A stretch of 64,000 nt of DNA, from contig JADQBG010000013.1 of assembly GCA_016278725.1 (NCBI GenBank), positions 62,001-126,000 on the forward strand. Reading direction: 5' to 3'. The notes beneath the pieces are model-generated. The model ran no database searches, had not been told where the DNA came from, and saw only the letters and a list, made by a program, of their open reading frames with translations. The position numbers and the translations under genes were made by a program. Of the stretch, positions 8,507 to 16,429 are shown in pieces. Each line of letters opens with the position of its first letter. Position 1 is the first letter of the stretch. Source of the stretch: Actinomycetota bacterium (GTDB taxonomy: Bacteria; Actinomycetota; Thermoleophilia; RBG-16-64-13).

Positions 8507-8863
8507 GAGAGGCATCCCCCTTAGACGAATCGAGGAGCTTCGCCGGAGCCTCCGGTATGGAAGCTTCCCCCCGGCGAGTGGGACCGGCTTTGGGCCGGTC
8601 CGGGTGATGGTCTGTCATCTACCTCCCTTCCGCCGAAGTCCGCGGGCCGAAAGTTGCAGGATGAAGAGAGTGTAGTGCAGAGGCTTCACCGCCGAGAATC
8701 CCGGCGGTTCAGTGGTGAGGCTGTGCCGACGAACGGTGAGAATTACCGGGGATGCGGCGGAGGCCGCCGAAGTCCGCCCGACGAATGGCCTTCTAACGGC
8801 TTTCTAAGGCCGCCTCTTCCTCCATGCATGGCGACTTTTGGCCCTTTTTGACAGAATGACCCC
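8507..8863. other. Divergent intergenic region with two hairpins
   Basis: 357 bases between divergent operons, with no credible gene. It contains a perfect 8-bp hairpin (8581-8588 with 8594-8601, loop TTTGG) and a smaller one (CCGGA/TCCGG near 8542-8555). Both would lie in the 5' leader of the symporter mRNA. The 14-mer CCGCCGAAGTCCGC occurs twice (near 8628 and 8766). Near the plus-strand gene, CAGAAT at 8852-8857 ends 6 bases before the ATG at 8864, compatible with a leaderless transcript. Confidence 0.5.
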
Positions 8864-10588
8864 ATGGCGACGTCAAACAAGCAGCAGGGGGAGGCGCCTC
8901 AGACACCGCTTGGCGGGCGTCTGGTGGAGCGAGCGCTGCAGGGTGAGCGTCTGGAGGCGGCGCTGGAGCGCGCCCAAGGACTCCCCCGGATCATGATCGA
9001 CCGCGAGGCCGAGATCACCTTCGAAATGGTGGCCACCGGGGTCTTCTCCCCCCTTACCGGCACACTCGGCCGCGCCGACAGCGAGACGGTTATCGAGCAC
9101 GGCCGGCTGGCCGATGGCACGCCTTGGCCCATCCCCCTTACGTTTGCTCCCGCCGGGCGGCGGAACCACGAAGTGATCGAGAAGCTGCGCGAGGGCGACG
9201 AGGTGCTGCTCGTCGGGCAGAACGGACAACCGGTGGCGCTGCAGCGGGTCAGCGAGATCTTCACCTATGACCGCGAGAAACGGGCGCAGCGGCTCTTCGG
9301 CACCACTTCTCCCGAGGTTCACCCGGGCGTGGACGCCATCTTCAGGCGGATGGGCGAACTCTCGATCGCAGGCGAAATCGAACTTCTCGACCGGCCGAGC
9401 TGGGGATCGTTCGAGCGCTACCGCATGACGCCCCGGGAGACCTATCGACTGTTGTATGAGGAGCGGGGATACCGTTCCGTCGCGGGTTTCATCACCGGGG
9501 CCAATCCCCCGCATGTCGGCCATGAGTACATGCATCGCACCGCCCTCGAGGTGGTCGACGCCATCCTGCTCCTGCCGCAGGTGGAACTGGAGCGGCCGGA
9601 GTACGTCAAACCCGAGTACCGGATCCAGGCGCTGGAAGCGCTGACAGACGTCTACTATCCGCCCTTCCGAGTGGTCATGTCGGCGCTCCGCACCAACTAT
9701 CTGTTCGCCGGCCCCCGCGAGGCGGTGCTCCACGCGATCATCATGCGCAACTACGGCTGCACCCACGCCTTGATAGGACGTGATCACGCCGGCGTGGGCG
9801 ACGTCTATGACATGTACGCCAGCCACCGCATCTTCGACGAATACTCGCCCGAGGAGCTCGGCATCAAGATCGTGGCCTTCTCGGAGGTCTTCTACTGCGC
9901 GCGCTGCCGCATGCCCGCCACGGAAAACACCTGCCCGCACGACACGCGCTACCGGATGCAGATCTCCGGCACGGGAATCCGCGAGGTGCTCCGCCGAGGG
10001 TTCTTCCCGCCCAAAGAGATCTGCCGCCCAGAGGTCAGCCACATTGCCATGCAGGGGGTCGTGCCCAGCGGCAGCGGCATGGGAGACGGTGCCAGACGCG
10101 GAGTCTACGCGCCGGGGCAGACCATCCACAGCCTCTTTTCCTTCTATGAGGTGGCGCACAGGCTGGGCGGTTATCTGCGTCCGGAGATCATCGGGGAAGC
10201 GTCCCTCGGAGAACGCGACCTCGAGGCGGCGTTGCTCGACGTGCGCAGCCATGCGGACCGGGTTTACGAGGCCGTCTTCGACGAGATGGCCGAAGCAGGG
10301 GAGACCAACCGCAGCCTGGCTGCCCGTTGGCGCACCGAAGCCCGCGAGATCCTGATCGACCACCAGGCCGATCTGCTGGCGCATCTCGAGGAAAAGCGGC
10401 GGTTGTTGCATGCCGGCGAAGGGCTCGATCAGTCTCAGGAGGGACTGGAGCGAGACATCTCCCGCGCCGAACGCGTTCTCGAGCAACACCCTCGGCCCCT
10501 GCACCCTGACGCCGTCCGGGCCCGCCTGTCCGATCCGGGCTCTCTCAACTGGAGCGCTGCCAAGGAAGGGGAGAAGGCGGGGGAGTGA
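8864..10588 (+). CDS. ATP-sulfurylase-like nucleotidyltransferase with altered sulfate loop and C-terminal extension
   Basis: 574 residues. Family hallmarks of sulfate adenylyltransferase: VATGVFSPLTG (56-66), LFGTTSPEVHPGV, the histidine motif NPPHVGH (214-220), GRDHAGVGD (305-313), the zinc-binding CARC...CPH (345-359) and ISGTGIREVL. In known enzymes the loop before the histidines is Q-T-R-N, whose Gln and Arg hold sulfate; here the four aligned residues are T-G-A-N (211-214). About 170 mostly helical residues follow the catalytic domain, which normally ends near residue 390-400. No APS kinase, APS reductase or DsrAB gene is in the window. It leads an operon with two CBS-type proteins. Family is clear; substrate is open. 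Confidence 0.8.
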   Translation: MATSNKQQGEAPQTPLGGRLVERALQGERLEAALERAQGLPRIMIDREAEITFEMVATGVFSPLTGTLGRADSETVIEHGRLADGTPWPIPLTFAPAGRRNHEVIEKLREGDEVLLVGQNGQPVALQRVSEIFTYDREKRAQRLFGTTSPEVHPGVDAIFRRMGELSIAGEIELLDRPSWGSFERYRMTPRETYRLLYEERGYRSVAGFITGANPPHVGHEYMHRTALEVVDAILLLPQVELERPEYVKPEYRIQALEALTDVYYPPFRVVMSALRTNYLFAGPREAVLHAIIMRNYGCTHALIGRDHAGVGDVYDMYASHRIFDEYSPEELGIKIVAFSEVFYCARCRMPATENTCPHDTRYRMQISGTGIREVLRRGFFPPKEICRPEVSHIAMQGVVPSGSGMGDGARRGVYAPGQTIHSLFSFYEVAHRLGGYLRPEIIGEASLGERDLEAALLDVRSHADRVYEAVFDEMAEAGETNRSLAARWRTEAREILIDHQADLLAHLEEKRRLLHAGEGLDQSQEGLERDISRAERVLEQHPRPLHPDAVRARLSDPGSLNWSAAKEGEKAGE

Positions 10589-10592
10589 GGCG

Positions 10593-11039
10593 ATGAAGAG
10601 CATATGCGCCTTTGACTTCGCCACCCTCGACTACCCGCGGGTCGGTTTCGACGACAAAGCGTTGGAAGCCCTCGAACTCATGGTGCAGTACGAGCGCAAC
10701 TACGCCATGATCGTCGAGGCCGGCGACATCGTGGGAGTGATAGAGCAAGGCGAGATCGTGGCGGCCTACGGGCGGGGTCAACTGCACACCGACACCCCGG
10801 TTTCGGCTCTCGCCCAAGACCGCCCGTGCGTCGATAAGGCAGCCAGCTTCGATGACGTCGTGCAGTTCATGGCGGCTTTCGACCTCTTCCAGATCTGCCT
10901 GGAGGATCGGGTGCTGGACGATTTCATGCTGCTGCGGGCGATCTGGACCGAACAGCTAGCGGTTGCCAAGGAGTTTCGTGAGTATGAAGCCCCCGCCGCC
11001 CCGATAGAGGAAGGCAGCTATGGCATCGGGTATGGGTAA
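10593..11039 (+). CDS. Degenerate CBS-pair-like protein
   Basis: 148 residues, starting 4 bases after the ATP-sulfurylase-like gene and overlapping the next gene by 20 bases. The pattern ALELMVQYERNYAMIVEAG, then IVGVIEQGEIVAAYG, then a second half with FDDVVQFMAAFDLFQICLE looks like two weakly conserved CBS motifs, without the usual Thr/Asp nucleotide contacts. A Gly/Tyr tail (GSYGIGYG) closes it. CBS pairs usually bind AMP, ATP or SAM and regulate a partner, so I infer a regulator of the upstream enzyme. I do not recognise a named family. Confidence 0.6.
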   Translation: MKSICAFDFATLDYPRVGFDDKALEALELMVQYERNYAMIVEAGDIVGVIEQGEIVAAYGRGQLHTDTPVSALAQDRPCVDKAASFDDVVQFMAAFDLFQICLEDRVLDDFMLLRAIWTEQLAVAKEFREYEAPAAPIEEGSYGIGYG

Positions 11040-11481
11040 CGGGACGGGAGCCCGCCGGGAGCAGGGCCGGCCCCCCCTGGTGGGAGAGTTGGCCACGGCC
11101 AACTACATCCGGGTTTCGCGCCGGCAGCGGGTGGTCGAGGTGGCGCGGCTCATGGCCGAGCGTTGGATATCCTCGGTGCTGGTCCTCGAGGCACGGCGAC
11201 CGGTGGGCATTCTGACCAAACGGACCATCATCAAGGATGTCCTGGCCCGCGGGTACACGGGCATGGAGTTGACCGCCGGCGAGATCATGCACTCTCCGAT
11301 CATCACCATAAGTGCGGACGCCGGCGTCGATGAGGCTGCGGCGATGATGGCGAGGACCGGTCTTCGCCACCTGGCGGTGGTGAGGGACGGCGAGCTCATC
11401 GGAGTGCTTTCGCACTACCACCTGGCCCCGATTCTGCCCGACCTGGTGCGCAACCGGGAGGCGGCCAAGCCCCAAGCCTAG
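11020..11481 (+). CDS. CBS-domain pair protein
   Basis: 153 residues with a well-conserved pair of CBS motifs: about residues 20-75 (VSRRQRVVEVARLMAERWISS then PVGILTKRTIIKDVL) and about 90-140 (IITISADAGVDEAAAMMA then GELIGVLSHYHL). No catalytic domain is attached, so it is probably an adenylate-sensing regulatory subunit. The ATG at 11020 lies 20 bases inside the preceding gene, and the tight three-gene arrangement ties it to the ATP-sulfurylase-like enzyme. Its TAG stop lies in a CCTAGG that starts a 13-bp repeat. Confidence 0.85.
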   Translation: MASGMGNGTGARREQGRPPLVGELATANYIRVSRRQRVVEVARLMAERWISSVLVLEARRPVGILTKRTIIKDVLARGYTGMELTAGEIMHSPIITISADAGVDEAAAMMARTGLRHLAVVRDGELIGVLSHYHLAPILPDLVRNREAAKPQA

Positions 11482-11512
11482 GCCCCAAGCCGAGGCCCCG
11501 CGCCTAGGCCCC
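11477..11512. repeat. Three 10-bp repeats at 13-bp spacing across convergent stops
   Basis: CCTAGGCCCC at 11477, CCGAGGCCCC at 11490 and CCTAGGCCCC at 11503 repeat at exactly 13 bp. The palindromic CCTAGG of the first copy carries the plus-strand stop and that of the third carries the minus-strand stop of the facing gene. Confidence 0.8.
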
Positions 11513-12334
11513 GCGCTGTTCCCGAGTGAGTCCCGTCACGCCCTCCGCCCAGCGCACGAAGTCTTTGAGCGCCCCTGCGATTCCTCCCTCGTGCGGCTGA
11601 AGGTATTCGGGGAACACCTCGAGGGTCAGCAGCCCGCTGAAACCCATGCCCAGGGCTCGGTCCACGAAATCTGCCAGATCCAGGTCGCCCTGGTCAAAGG
11701 GAAGATGCTCCTGGAATTCCTTCTTAGAGAAATTGGAGAGGTGGATGGTGCGGACCCTGTCCCGGAACTGGGCATAGGCGGCCACCAGATTCTCGCCTGC
11801 GGTGCCAAAGTGCGTGGTGTCGAAGGTCATGAACAGGTTCTGCTCTTCCAGCAACTCCCAGAGCTCGTCCCGTTCTTGGTAGCGGTAGGGTGACGTCGCG
11901 AAGGGCACCTTGATCCCGCGCCAACTCTTGGAACGCGGCATGTTCTCCACGGTGATCACGACGTCGCCACCGCCGACGGTTTTCTGGAAGTCGTCGACCC
12001 CGACCATCCAGCGGTGAAAGGTGACTCCGTCCACCGCCCGCTCGGGGGGATGGAAGGTCACGCTGCGGGCCTGGACGGCTCGCGCGACATTGACCGTCGA
12101 GATCAGAGAGGTCACCGGGCCGTCCCATCCGGGCACCGACTGAAAGGGGGCGTGCACGTTGCGGATGGGCATCGCGTAGTGACGGGAGAGCTCTATCAAT
12201 TTGGCGGTGGTTCCGGGGACATGCTCCCGGTTCACCAAGTACTCGAATCCGTCGAACCCGGCCTCGGCCGCAACCTTGAACTGGTCCTCCAGTCCGAGAA
12301 CATGAGCGCAGCCGCTTGAGACGATCAGTTCCAC
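11504..12334 (-). CDS. Sugar phosphate isomerase/epimerase-like TIM-barrel protein
   Basis: 276-residue xylose-isomerase-like TIM barrel (AP endonuclease 2 superfamily). Visible barrel motifs: EAGFDGFEYLV, the metal-site histidines and acids in VTFHPP, VVITVENMPR, FMTFDTTHFG and VRTIHLSNF, and LTLEVFPE at the end. Metal-dependent isomerases or epimerases of this fold act on many sugars, so the substrate is unknown. GTG start at 12334, 7 bases after the stop of the CBS-DUF294 gene, so both probably share a transcript. Confidence 0.78.
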   Translation of the reverse strand: MELIVSSGCAHVLGLEDQFKVAAEAGFDGFEYLVNREHVPGTTAKLIELSRHYAMPIRNVHAPFQSVPGWDGPVTSLISTVNVARAVQARSVTFHPPERAVDGVTFHRWMVGVDDFQKTVGGGDVVITVENMPRSKSWRGIKVPFATSPYRYQERDELWELLEEQNLFMTFDTTHFGTAGENLVAAYAQFRDRVRTIHLSNFSKKEFQEHLPFDQGDLDLADFVDRALGMGFSGLLTLEVFPEYLQPHEGGIAGALKDFVRWAEGVTGLTREQRGA

Positions 12335-12341
12335 AGGCGCT

Positions 12342-13772
12342 CTACAGGTGGAAATGGAATCGGAGGATGTCCGCCAGGTGTTCCACCGCCTTGAAGGCGC
12401 GCTTGAGATTTTGCCGTTCCCATTCCGACCATTCCTCGGGATAGACGAAATACTCGCTGTCTTTGCCGTGCAGCACCTGTTCGAGCGAGTCCTGGATCTT
12501 GAGCCTCAGGAAGAGTTCGTTGGCAAAGAGCAGATTCTCGGCGGATTCCTTTTCCAGGGCGCTGCTCTCCCGCAGCGCTCGGATCCGTTCGGCGGTCTGG
12601 GTCTCCCTGATGCCGTGTTCAATCGCCAGCACCTTGACCGAGGCCATCAGCGGCAACAGGCCGTATCGTTTTACGTTGATGCCCTTGCGGCCGTCGGGTC
12701 CCTTGTCGTACTGGAACCGTCCCAGGAAGTTGAGGGGAACCGGCTTGGCCACGGCGTCTTCGGCCAACGCGCGCACCGCAAAAGGCGCCCGCCCCAACTC
12801 GTCGATGGTGAAGTCCCAGAGCTCGCCGACATGGCGTGATTCTCCCTCGATGGCGCGAAGATCCAGGAAGATGGTGAGATCACGCAGCAGTTCCCCGTCC
12901 TCCATGCCGTGGATCATTCGATAAACTCGATTCTTCCACTCGGTCAGGGTGCCGAACCACCGGTCTTCTCGGGCCATGACACCACCCTGGCACAAGTCGA
13001 AACCGCACGAGTCCAGGTCCTCGTTCACTTCCTGGGCCAGCCGGCGGTAGTAGGCCAACGAGTTGGTGTCCGCGTCGTCGGCGACGATCATCCCGTTGTC
13101 CTGGTCGCCGCGCAGGACCTGCTCGCGACGGCCCTCGGATCCGAAGCATACCCAGGCGAAGGACTGAGCCGGGCGGCGCAGGTCGGGTCTAAGTTCCTGC
13201 TGGGCCAGACGGATGAGCCGCCGCGTGAGCGCATCGTTGTAGTCCGTGAGGATCTCGGTCAGTGATTGGGCGTCCACGTCCCCGAGGAACAGCTTGTGGA
13301 TGAAGCCATCGATCTCCGTACGGGTTCGGCACAGTTCTGTTGTCGACTGGGCACTGCCTATGCGGGAGGTGAGCACCTCCCCCTCGTAACCTTCCACCCG
13401 GATGAGATCCTTCATGGAGACGAAGCCCAGCAGCCGGCCGGCCCCGTCGACGACTACCAAGCGGCGCACCCGGTGGCGCATCATCAGGTAGAGGGCCTCG
13501 TACAGGTGGACGTCCGGCGTGGTGGTGATCAGAGGGCTGGTCATGATTTCCGATGCGGGGGTGCCGATCTCGCCCGTGGTGACGATCTTGTAGACCAGGT
13601 CGCGCTCGGTCACGATTCCCAGGGGTCGCTCGTCGGGATCGGTGACGATGACCGCCACCAATTGCTGGTCCCGCATCAACATGGCCATTTCCTGTGCGCT
13701 CATGTCGGCGGAAACCGTGCACGCCCGGGGAGACAGCACTTCGCCCACTCGGGCCTTGTAGAACAAGCCCAA
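12342..13772 (-). CDS. CBS pair plus DUF294 putative nucleotidyltransferase
   Basis: 476 residues: two CBS motifs (about 10-65 with PLGIVTERDLVYKI, and about 75-130 with LLGFVSMKDLIRVEG), then a DUF294 nucleotidyltransferase-like domain with CFGSEGRREQVLRGDQDN (about 205-222), then a helical DUF294 C-terminal domain. GSxGRxEQ...DQDN is the GlnD-like active-site signature, suggesting transfer of a nucleotide to a protein partner, but no substrate is known. The TTG at 13772 is the first start available and has no clear ribosome-binding site, so the true start may differ by a few codons. It is the fourth CBS-type domain protein within 3 kb counting the convergent operon's degenerate one as one of three neighbours. 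Confidence 0.85.
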   Translation of the reverse strand: MGLFYKARVGEVLSPRACTVSADMSAQEMAMLMRDQQLVAVIVTDPDERPLGIVTERDLVYKIVTTGEIGTPASEIMTSPLITTTPDVHLYEALYLMMRHRVRRLVVVDGAGRLLGFVSMKDLIRVEGYEGEVLTSRIGSAQSTTELCRTRTEIDGFIHKLFLGDVDAQSLTEILTDYNDALTRRLIRLAQQELRPDLRRPAQSFAWVCFGSEGRREQVLRGDQDNGMIVADDADTNSLAYYRRLAQEVNEDLDSCGFDLCQGGVMAREDRWFGTLTEWKNRVYRMIHGMEDGELLRDLTIFLDLRAIEGESRHVGELWDFTIDELGRAPFAVRALAEDAVAKPVPLNFLGRFQYDKGPDGRKGINVKRYGLLPLMASVKVLAIEHGIRETQTAERIRALRESSALEKESAENLLFANELFLRLKIQDSLEQVLHGKDSEYFVYPEEWSEWERQNLKRAFKAVEHLADILRFHFHL

Positions 13773-13921
13773 GCGTTGTTCGGGCGTGACTCCGCCCCCG
13801 AATCCACCGGTTGGCTGGCCTGTAATGTGAGTGTCGATCGGAAACCCCCGTGCCCGGATTCTACCAGTCTAGTCGCTCCCCGCAGAAAGTGCTGCGCTAA
13901 CCGTATGCTAGACTCGCGGCC

Positions 13922-15907
13922 ATGAGGGCAAAAAGCGCCTCGTCCCCCCTCGCCCTCCGTGGCTTCTCGTTCGCGCTCTTGGCGGCGATCGCCGTCTTTT
14001 TGCTGGCGGCGGCTTCGGCCTCCGCCCAGGACGCCCCCGGACTCGAGATGAGTCACGCGCCCCGCCTCGCGCCGAATACGGCACCCGGAATCCTTGCAGT
14101 CGAGGTGCAGACGGACATCCCCTGGAACGCGGGCCGCCTCACCGTTACCATCCGCGGCCCCGGCGATCCCTCTCCCACCGCGGATCCGTTGACCTGGCCG
14201 GTCGCCGCCGAGATCCGTCGGGAACTGGAGTCGGTCGGCTCTAACGTCAATCTCGAGGTGCCCCTGCCGGCGGAATCCTTCGCCAGGCCGGGAGCTTACC
14301 GGGCTTTCGCCGCCCTCACCGGGGAGGGCGGCAGGCGATTGGAGGGCGAGGCCTGGGTCGGCCTGATTCCCGGAGGCGTCACCGTCGACTTGGCCACGGT
14401 GTGGCCGATCGCCACGGGCATCCACCGTGACCCCGATGGCGTCTTCGTCGACGACGTTCTCATGGAAGCCGTCAAGCCGGACGCCCAGGCCGCGGGCAGT
14501 CTCTACGCGCTCTTCCGGGCGGTCGATGACTTCCCCTCCTGGCACCAGACTCTGGCCATCGAACCGGTGCTCCTGACGCAACTCATGGAGATGGCGGACG
14601 GTTTCACGCAGCGCGCTACCGCGGGCGAGGAGATTGCAGTCGATGAAGGCGAAGGGGCCGCCGCCGCGGCGGATCAGGCGCTCTCGTTGATGAAGACCGT
14701 GGCGGCGCTGGACAACGTTCAGATCCTGCCCGCTCCCTACGCCATGCCTTCTCTGCCGTTTCTCGGAAGCCAGGGCTGGATCGACGGCAGGCAGCAGATG
14801 CAGTTGGGCAAACAGCAGGTCCAGGAGGTGCTCGCACTTCCGCAGACTCTCGATGCCGCCTACCCGCCCGGACTGGAACTGACGGACGAGAGCCTGGGCT
14901 CCTTGAGTAACGCCTCCATCGATTACGCGGTGGCTTCGGCGGAGGTCGCCGGCGGTCTGGCCGAGCCCAACGCTGTTTTGGGGGCACCGGTTCGGGTCCG
15001 GGATCGGCAGGGGAACCGGCTGACCCTGGTCTTCGCCCATCCCCGGCTGCGTGCCGCCCTGGTTCCGCCCTGGGACGCAGAGCGGTTTCTGGCGGCCCTC
15101 GCATCGGTGGTGACGGAAACCGGAGGGGGCCCGGTGGTCGCCGTGCCCGCGTTGGACTACGCTCGGCCCCCCGCGCAGTTCCTGGAGGTGGTCGGAGAGG
15201 CACTCGGCGCGAGCGGTCAGATCCGCAGCGTCACGCTGGATGAGTTGCTCGCATCCCGCCCGCCCTCGAGCCGCCCGGTCTTCCTCAACCGCTTCGCCGG
15301 CAATCTCGAGGGTTTCGTCGGCCAGACCTACGCGGAGCGTCTTCAGCGCACACGCCTTCTGGTCGACGATCTGGCTCAGGCGAGCAAATCAGAGCGCTCC
15401 CCGCTCGAATCGTTGAAGCTGCTCCTCTTCGACGCCGAGAGCCGGTACTGGTTCGCGGCAGGCGAGAACCCTTTGGTGGTCAATCTGGGACTCACCTACC
15501 TGGACCGCGCGGCCGAACTGACCCGCGAGGAGTTCGACAAGGTCGACGTCGAAGGGGACAAGTCGGTCATCGTGATGGGATCTAGCGGAGAGGTACCGGT
15601 CGCCATCATCAACCAGACCGGGTATCCGCTCGAGGCGAGACTGGTCCTGCGCGGTGAGGGTCTCGAGGTGCCGGGCGACGCGACCCGGACCGTCAGCCTC
15701 GGTCCCCAGGAGAACATCATCCCGGTGCCGTTGGAAGTGACCGGCTCCACCGGACGCCTGCATGTCGAGGTCTTCCTGGGACAGACCCGCGTGGACCAGG
15801 ACAACATCGAGGTCAGGGGCTTCTCCCTGCTTTCGATCCTTCCCTGGATTCTGATCTCGGTCGCCGTCCTGGCCGTGCTTGGCTTCGTTGTGCTCCGCCT
15901 GCGTTGA
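13922..15907 (+). CDS. Secreted, C-terminally anchored protein (DUF6049-like)
   Basis: 661 residues. Signal peptide at 1-35 (ALLAAIAVFLLAAASASAQ) and one C-terminal helix (about 640-658, LLSILPWILISVAVLAVLGF) ending in LRLR, so the body faces outside and is anchored at the C-terminus. N-terminal beta-rich region, then a central region with deacetylase-barrel-like segments (LLTQLMEMADGF, SLPFLGSQGWIDGRQQM), then a beta-sandwich-like part (PVAIINQTGYPLEARLVL). The order resembles actinobacterial DUF6049 proteins; function unknown. ATG without ribosome-binding site, but TAGACT at 13909-13914 ends 7 bases before it, suggesting a leaderless mRNA. Confidence 0.6.
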   Translation: MRAKSASSPLALRGFSFALLAAIAVFLLAAASASAQDAPGLEMSHAPRLAPNTAPGILAVEVQTDIPWNAGRLTVTIRGPGDPSPTADPLTWPVAAEIRRELESVGSNVNLEVPLPAESFARPGAYRAFAALTGEGGRRLEGEAWVGLIPGGVTVDLATVWPIATGIHRDPDGVFVDDVLMEAVKPDAQAAGSLYALFRAVDDFPSWHQTLAIEPVLLTQLMEMADGFTQRATAGEEIAVDEGEGAAAAADQALSLMKTVAALDNVQILPAPYAMPSLPFLGSQGWIDGRQQMQLGKQQVQEVLALPQTLDAAYPPGLELTDESLGSLSNASIDYAVASAEVAGGLAEPNAVLGAPVRVRDRQGNRLTLVFAHPRLRAALVPPWDAERFLAALASVVTETGGGPVVAVPALDYARPPAQFLEVVGEALGASGQIRSVTLDELLASRPPSSRPVFLNRFAGNLEGFVGQTYAERLQRTRLLVDDLAQASKSERSPLESLKLLLFDAESRYWFAAGENPLVVNLGLTYLDRAAELTREEFDKVDVEGDKSVIVMGSSGEVPVAIINQTGYPLEARLVLRGEGLEVPGDATRTVSLGPQENIIPVPLEVTGSTGRLHVEVFLGQTRVDQDNIEVRGFSLLSILPWILISVAVLAVLGFVVLRLR

Positions 15908-16025
15908 CGATCTCGCACAGGCGCTAAAGTCCGCGCGCGTTTTCCCGATTAAGTGTACGTGCACTGCGCCCCGCTCTTCGGCGCGAGGCCCGTTACCTCT
16001 ACTGCGAACATTCGTTAGGACGGGC

Positions 16026-16379
16026 ATGAGAACTATTTTGAACCTGGCACTGACCTTCCTGGTACTCGCGCTGGTCGTGCTCGACGGCGTGGCCATGTTC
16101 GTCGCCTACCAGTCCTCGCGCGAGGTTGCCGAGGCGGCGGCCCAACAGGCGGTCATCGAATACACGGCAAGCCGAGGCAACCTGGACGCCGCGGAGGCCG
16201 CCGCCCACAGTTACGCTGAGTCCAAGCACACACCCCTGCTCGCGATCGAGTATCACCGTGGTCAGGTTCGTTGGTTCCGGGCGGTAACCGAGTCGTATCC
16301 GGACACCTACCTGTTCAAGTACGTGCCCTTGCTCAAGGACCATCTGGGACAGTCCTACGAAGCGGTGGTCCAGTTCTGA
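16026..16379 (+). CDS. Small membrane-anchored protein of unknown function
   Basis: 117 residues with one N-terminal helix (ILNLALTFLVLALVVLDGVAMFVAY) and a soluble remainder with an Ala-rich helix (EVAEAAAQQAVIEY) and EYHRGQVRWFRAVTESYP. The layout is that of small surface proteins with an uncleaved N-terminal helix. I recognise no family. ATG at 16026 preceded by AGGA. The upstream in-frame extension crosses the intergenic region and is not credible. Confidence 0.55.
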   Translation: MRTILNLALTFLVLALVVLDGVAMFVAYQSSREVAEAAAQQAVIEYTASRGNLDAAEAAAHSYAESKHTPLLAIEYHRGQVRWFRAVTESYPDTYLFKYVPLLKDHLGQSYEAVVQF

Positions 16380-16429
16380 CTTTCCCGCCCCGTCCGCTTG
16401 AGCGGAGAGCGATGCGGTAAAGTGGCGGT

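Noticed and set aside
8654-8851. 65-residue frame in the divergent intergenic region
   Set aside because: Arg/Gly/Pro-rich, no ribosome-binding site and no motif.
8864-10588. Evidence for dissimilatory sulfate reduction
   Set aside because: No aprAB, dsrAB or qmo genes are in the window, and the sulfate-binding loop of the Sat-like enzyme is altered.
8873-10624. 583-residue minus-strand frame opposite the ATP-sulfurylase-like gene
   Set aside because: It mirrors the codon pattern of the real gene, has no family motifs and no ribosome-binding site.
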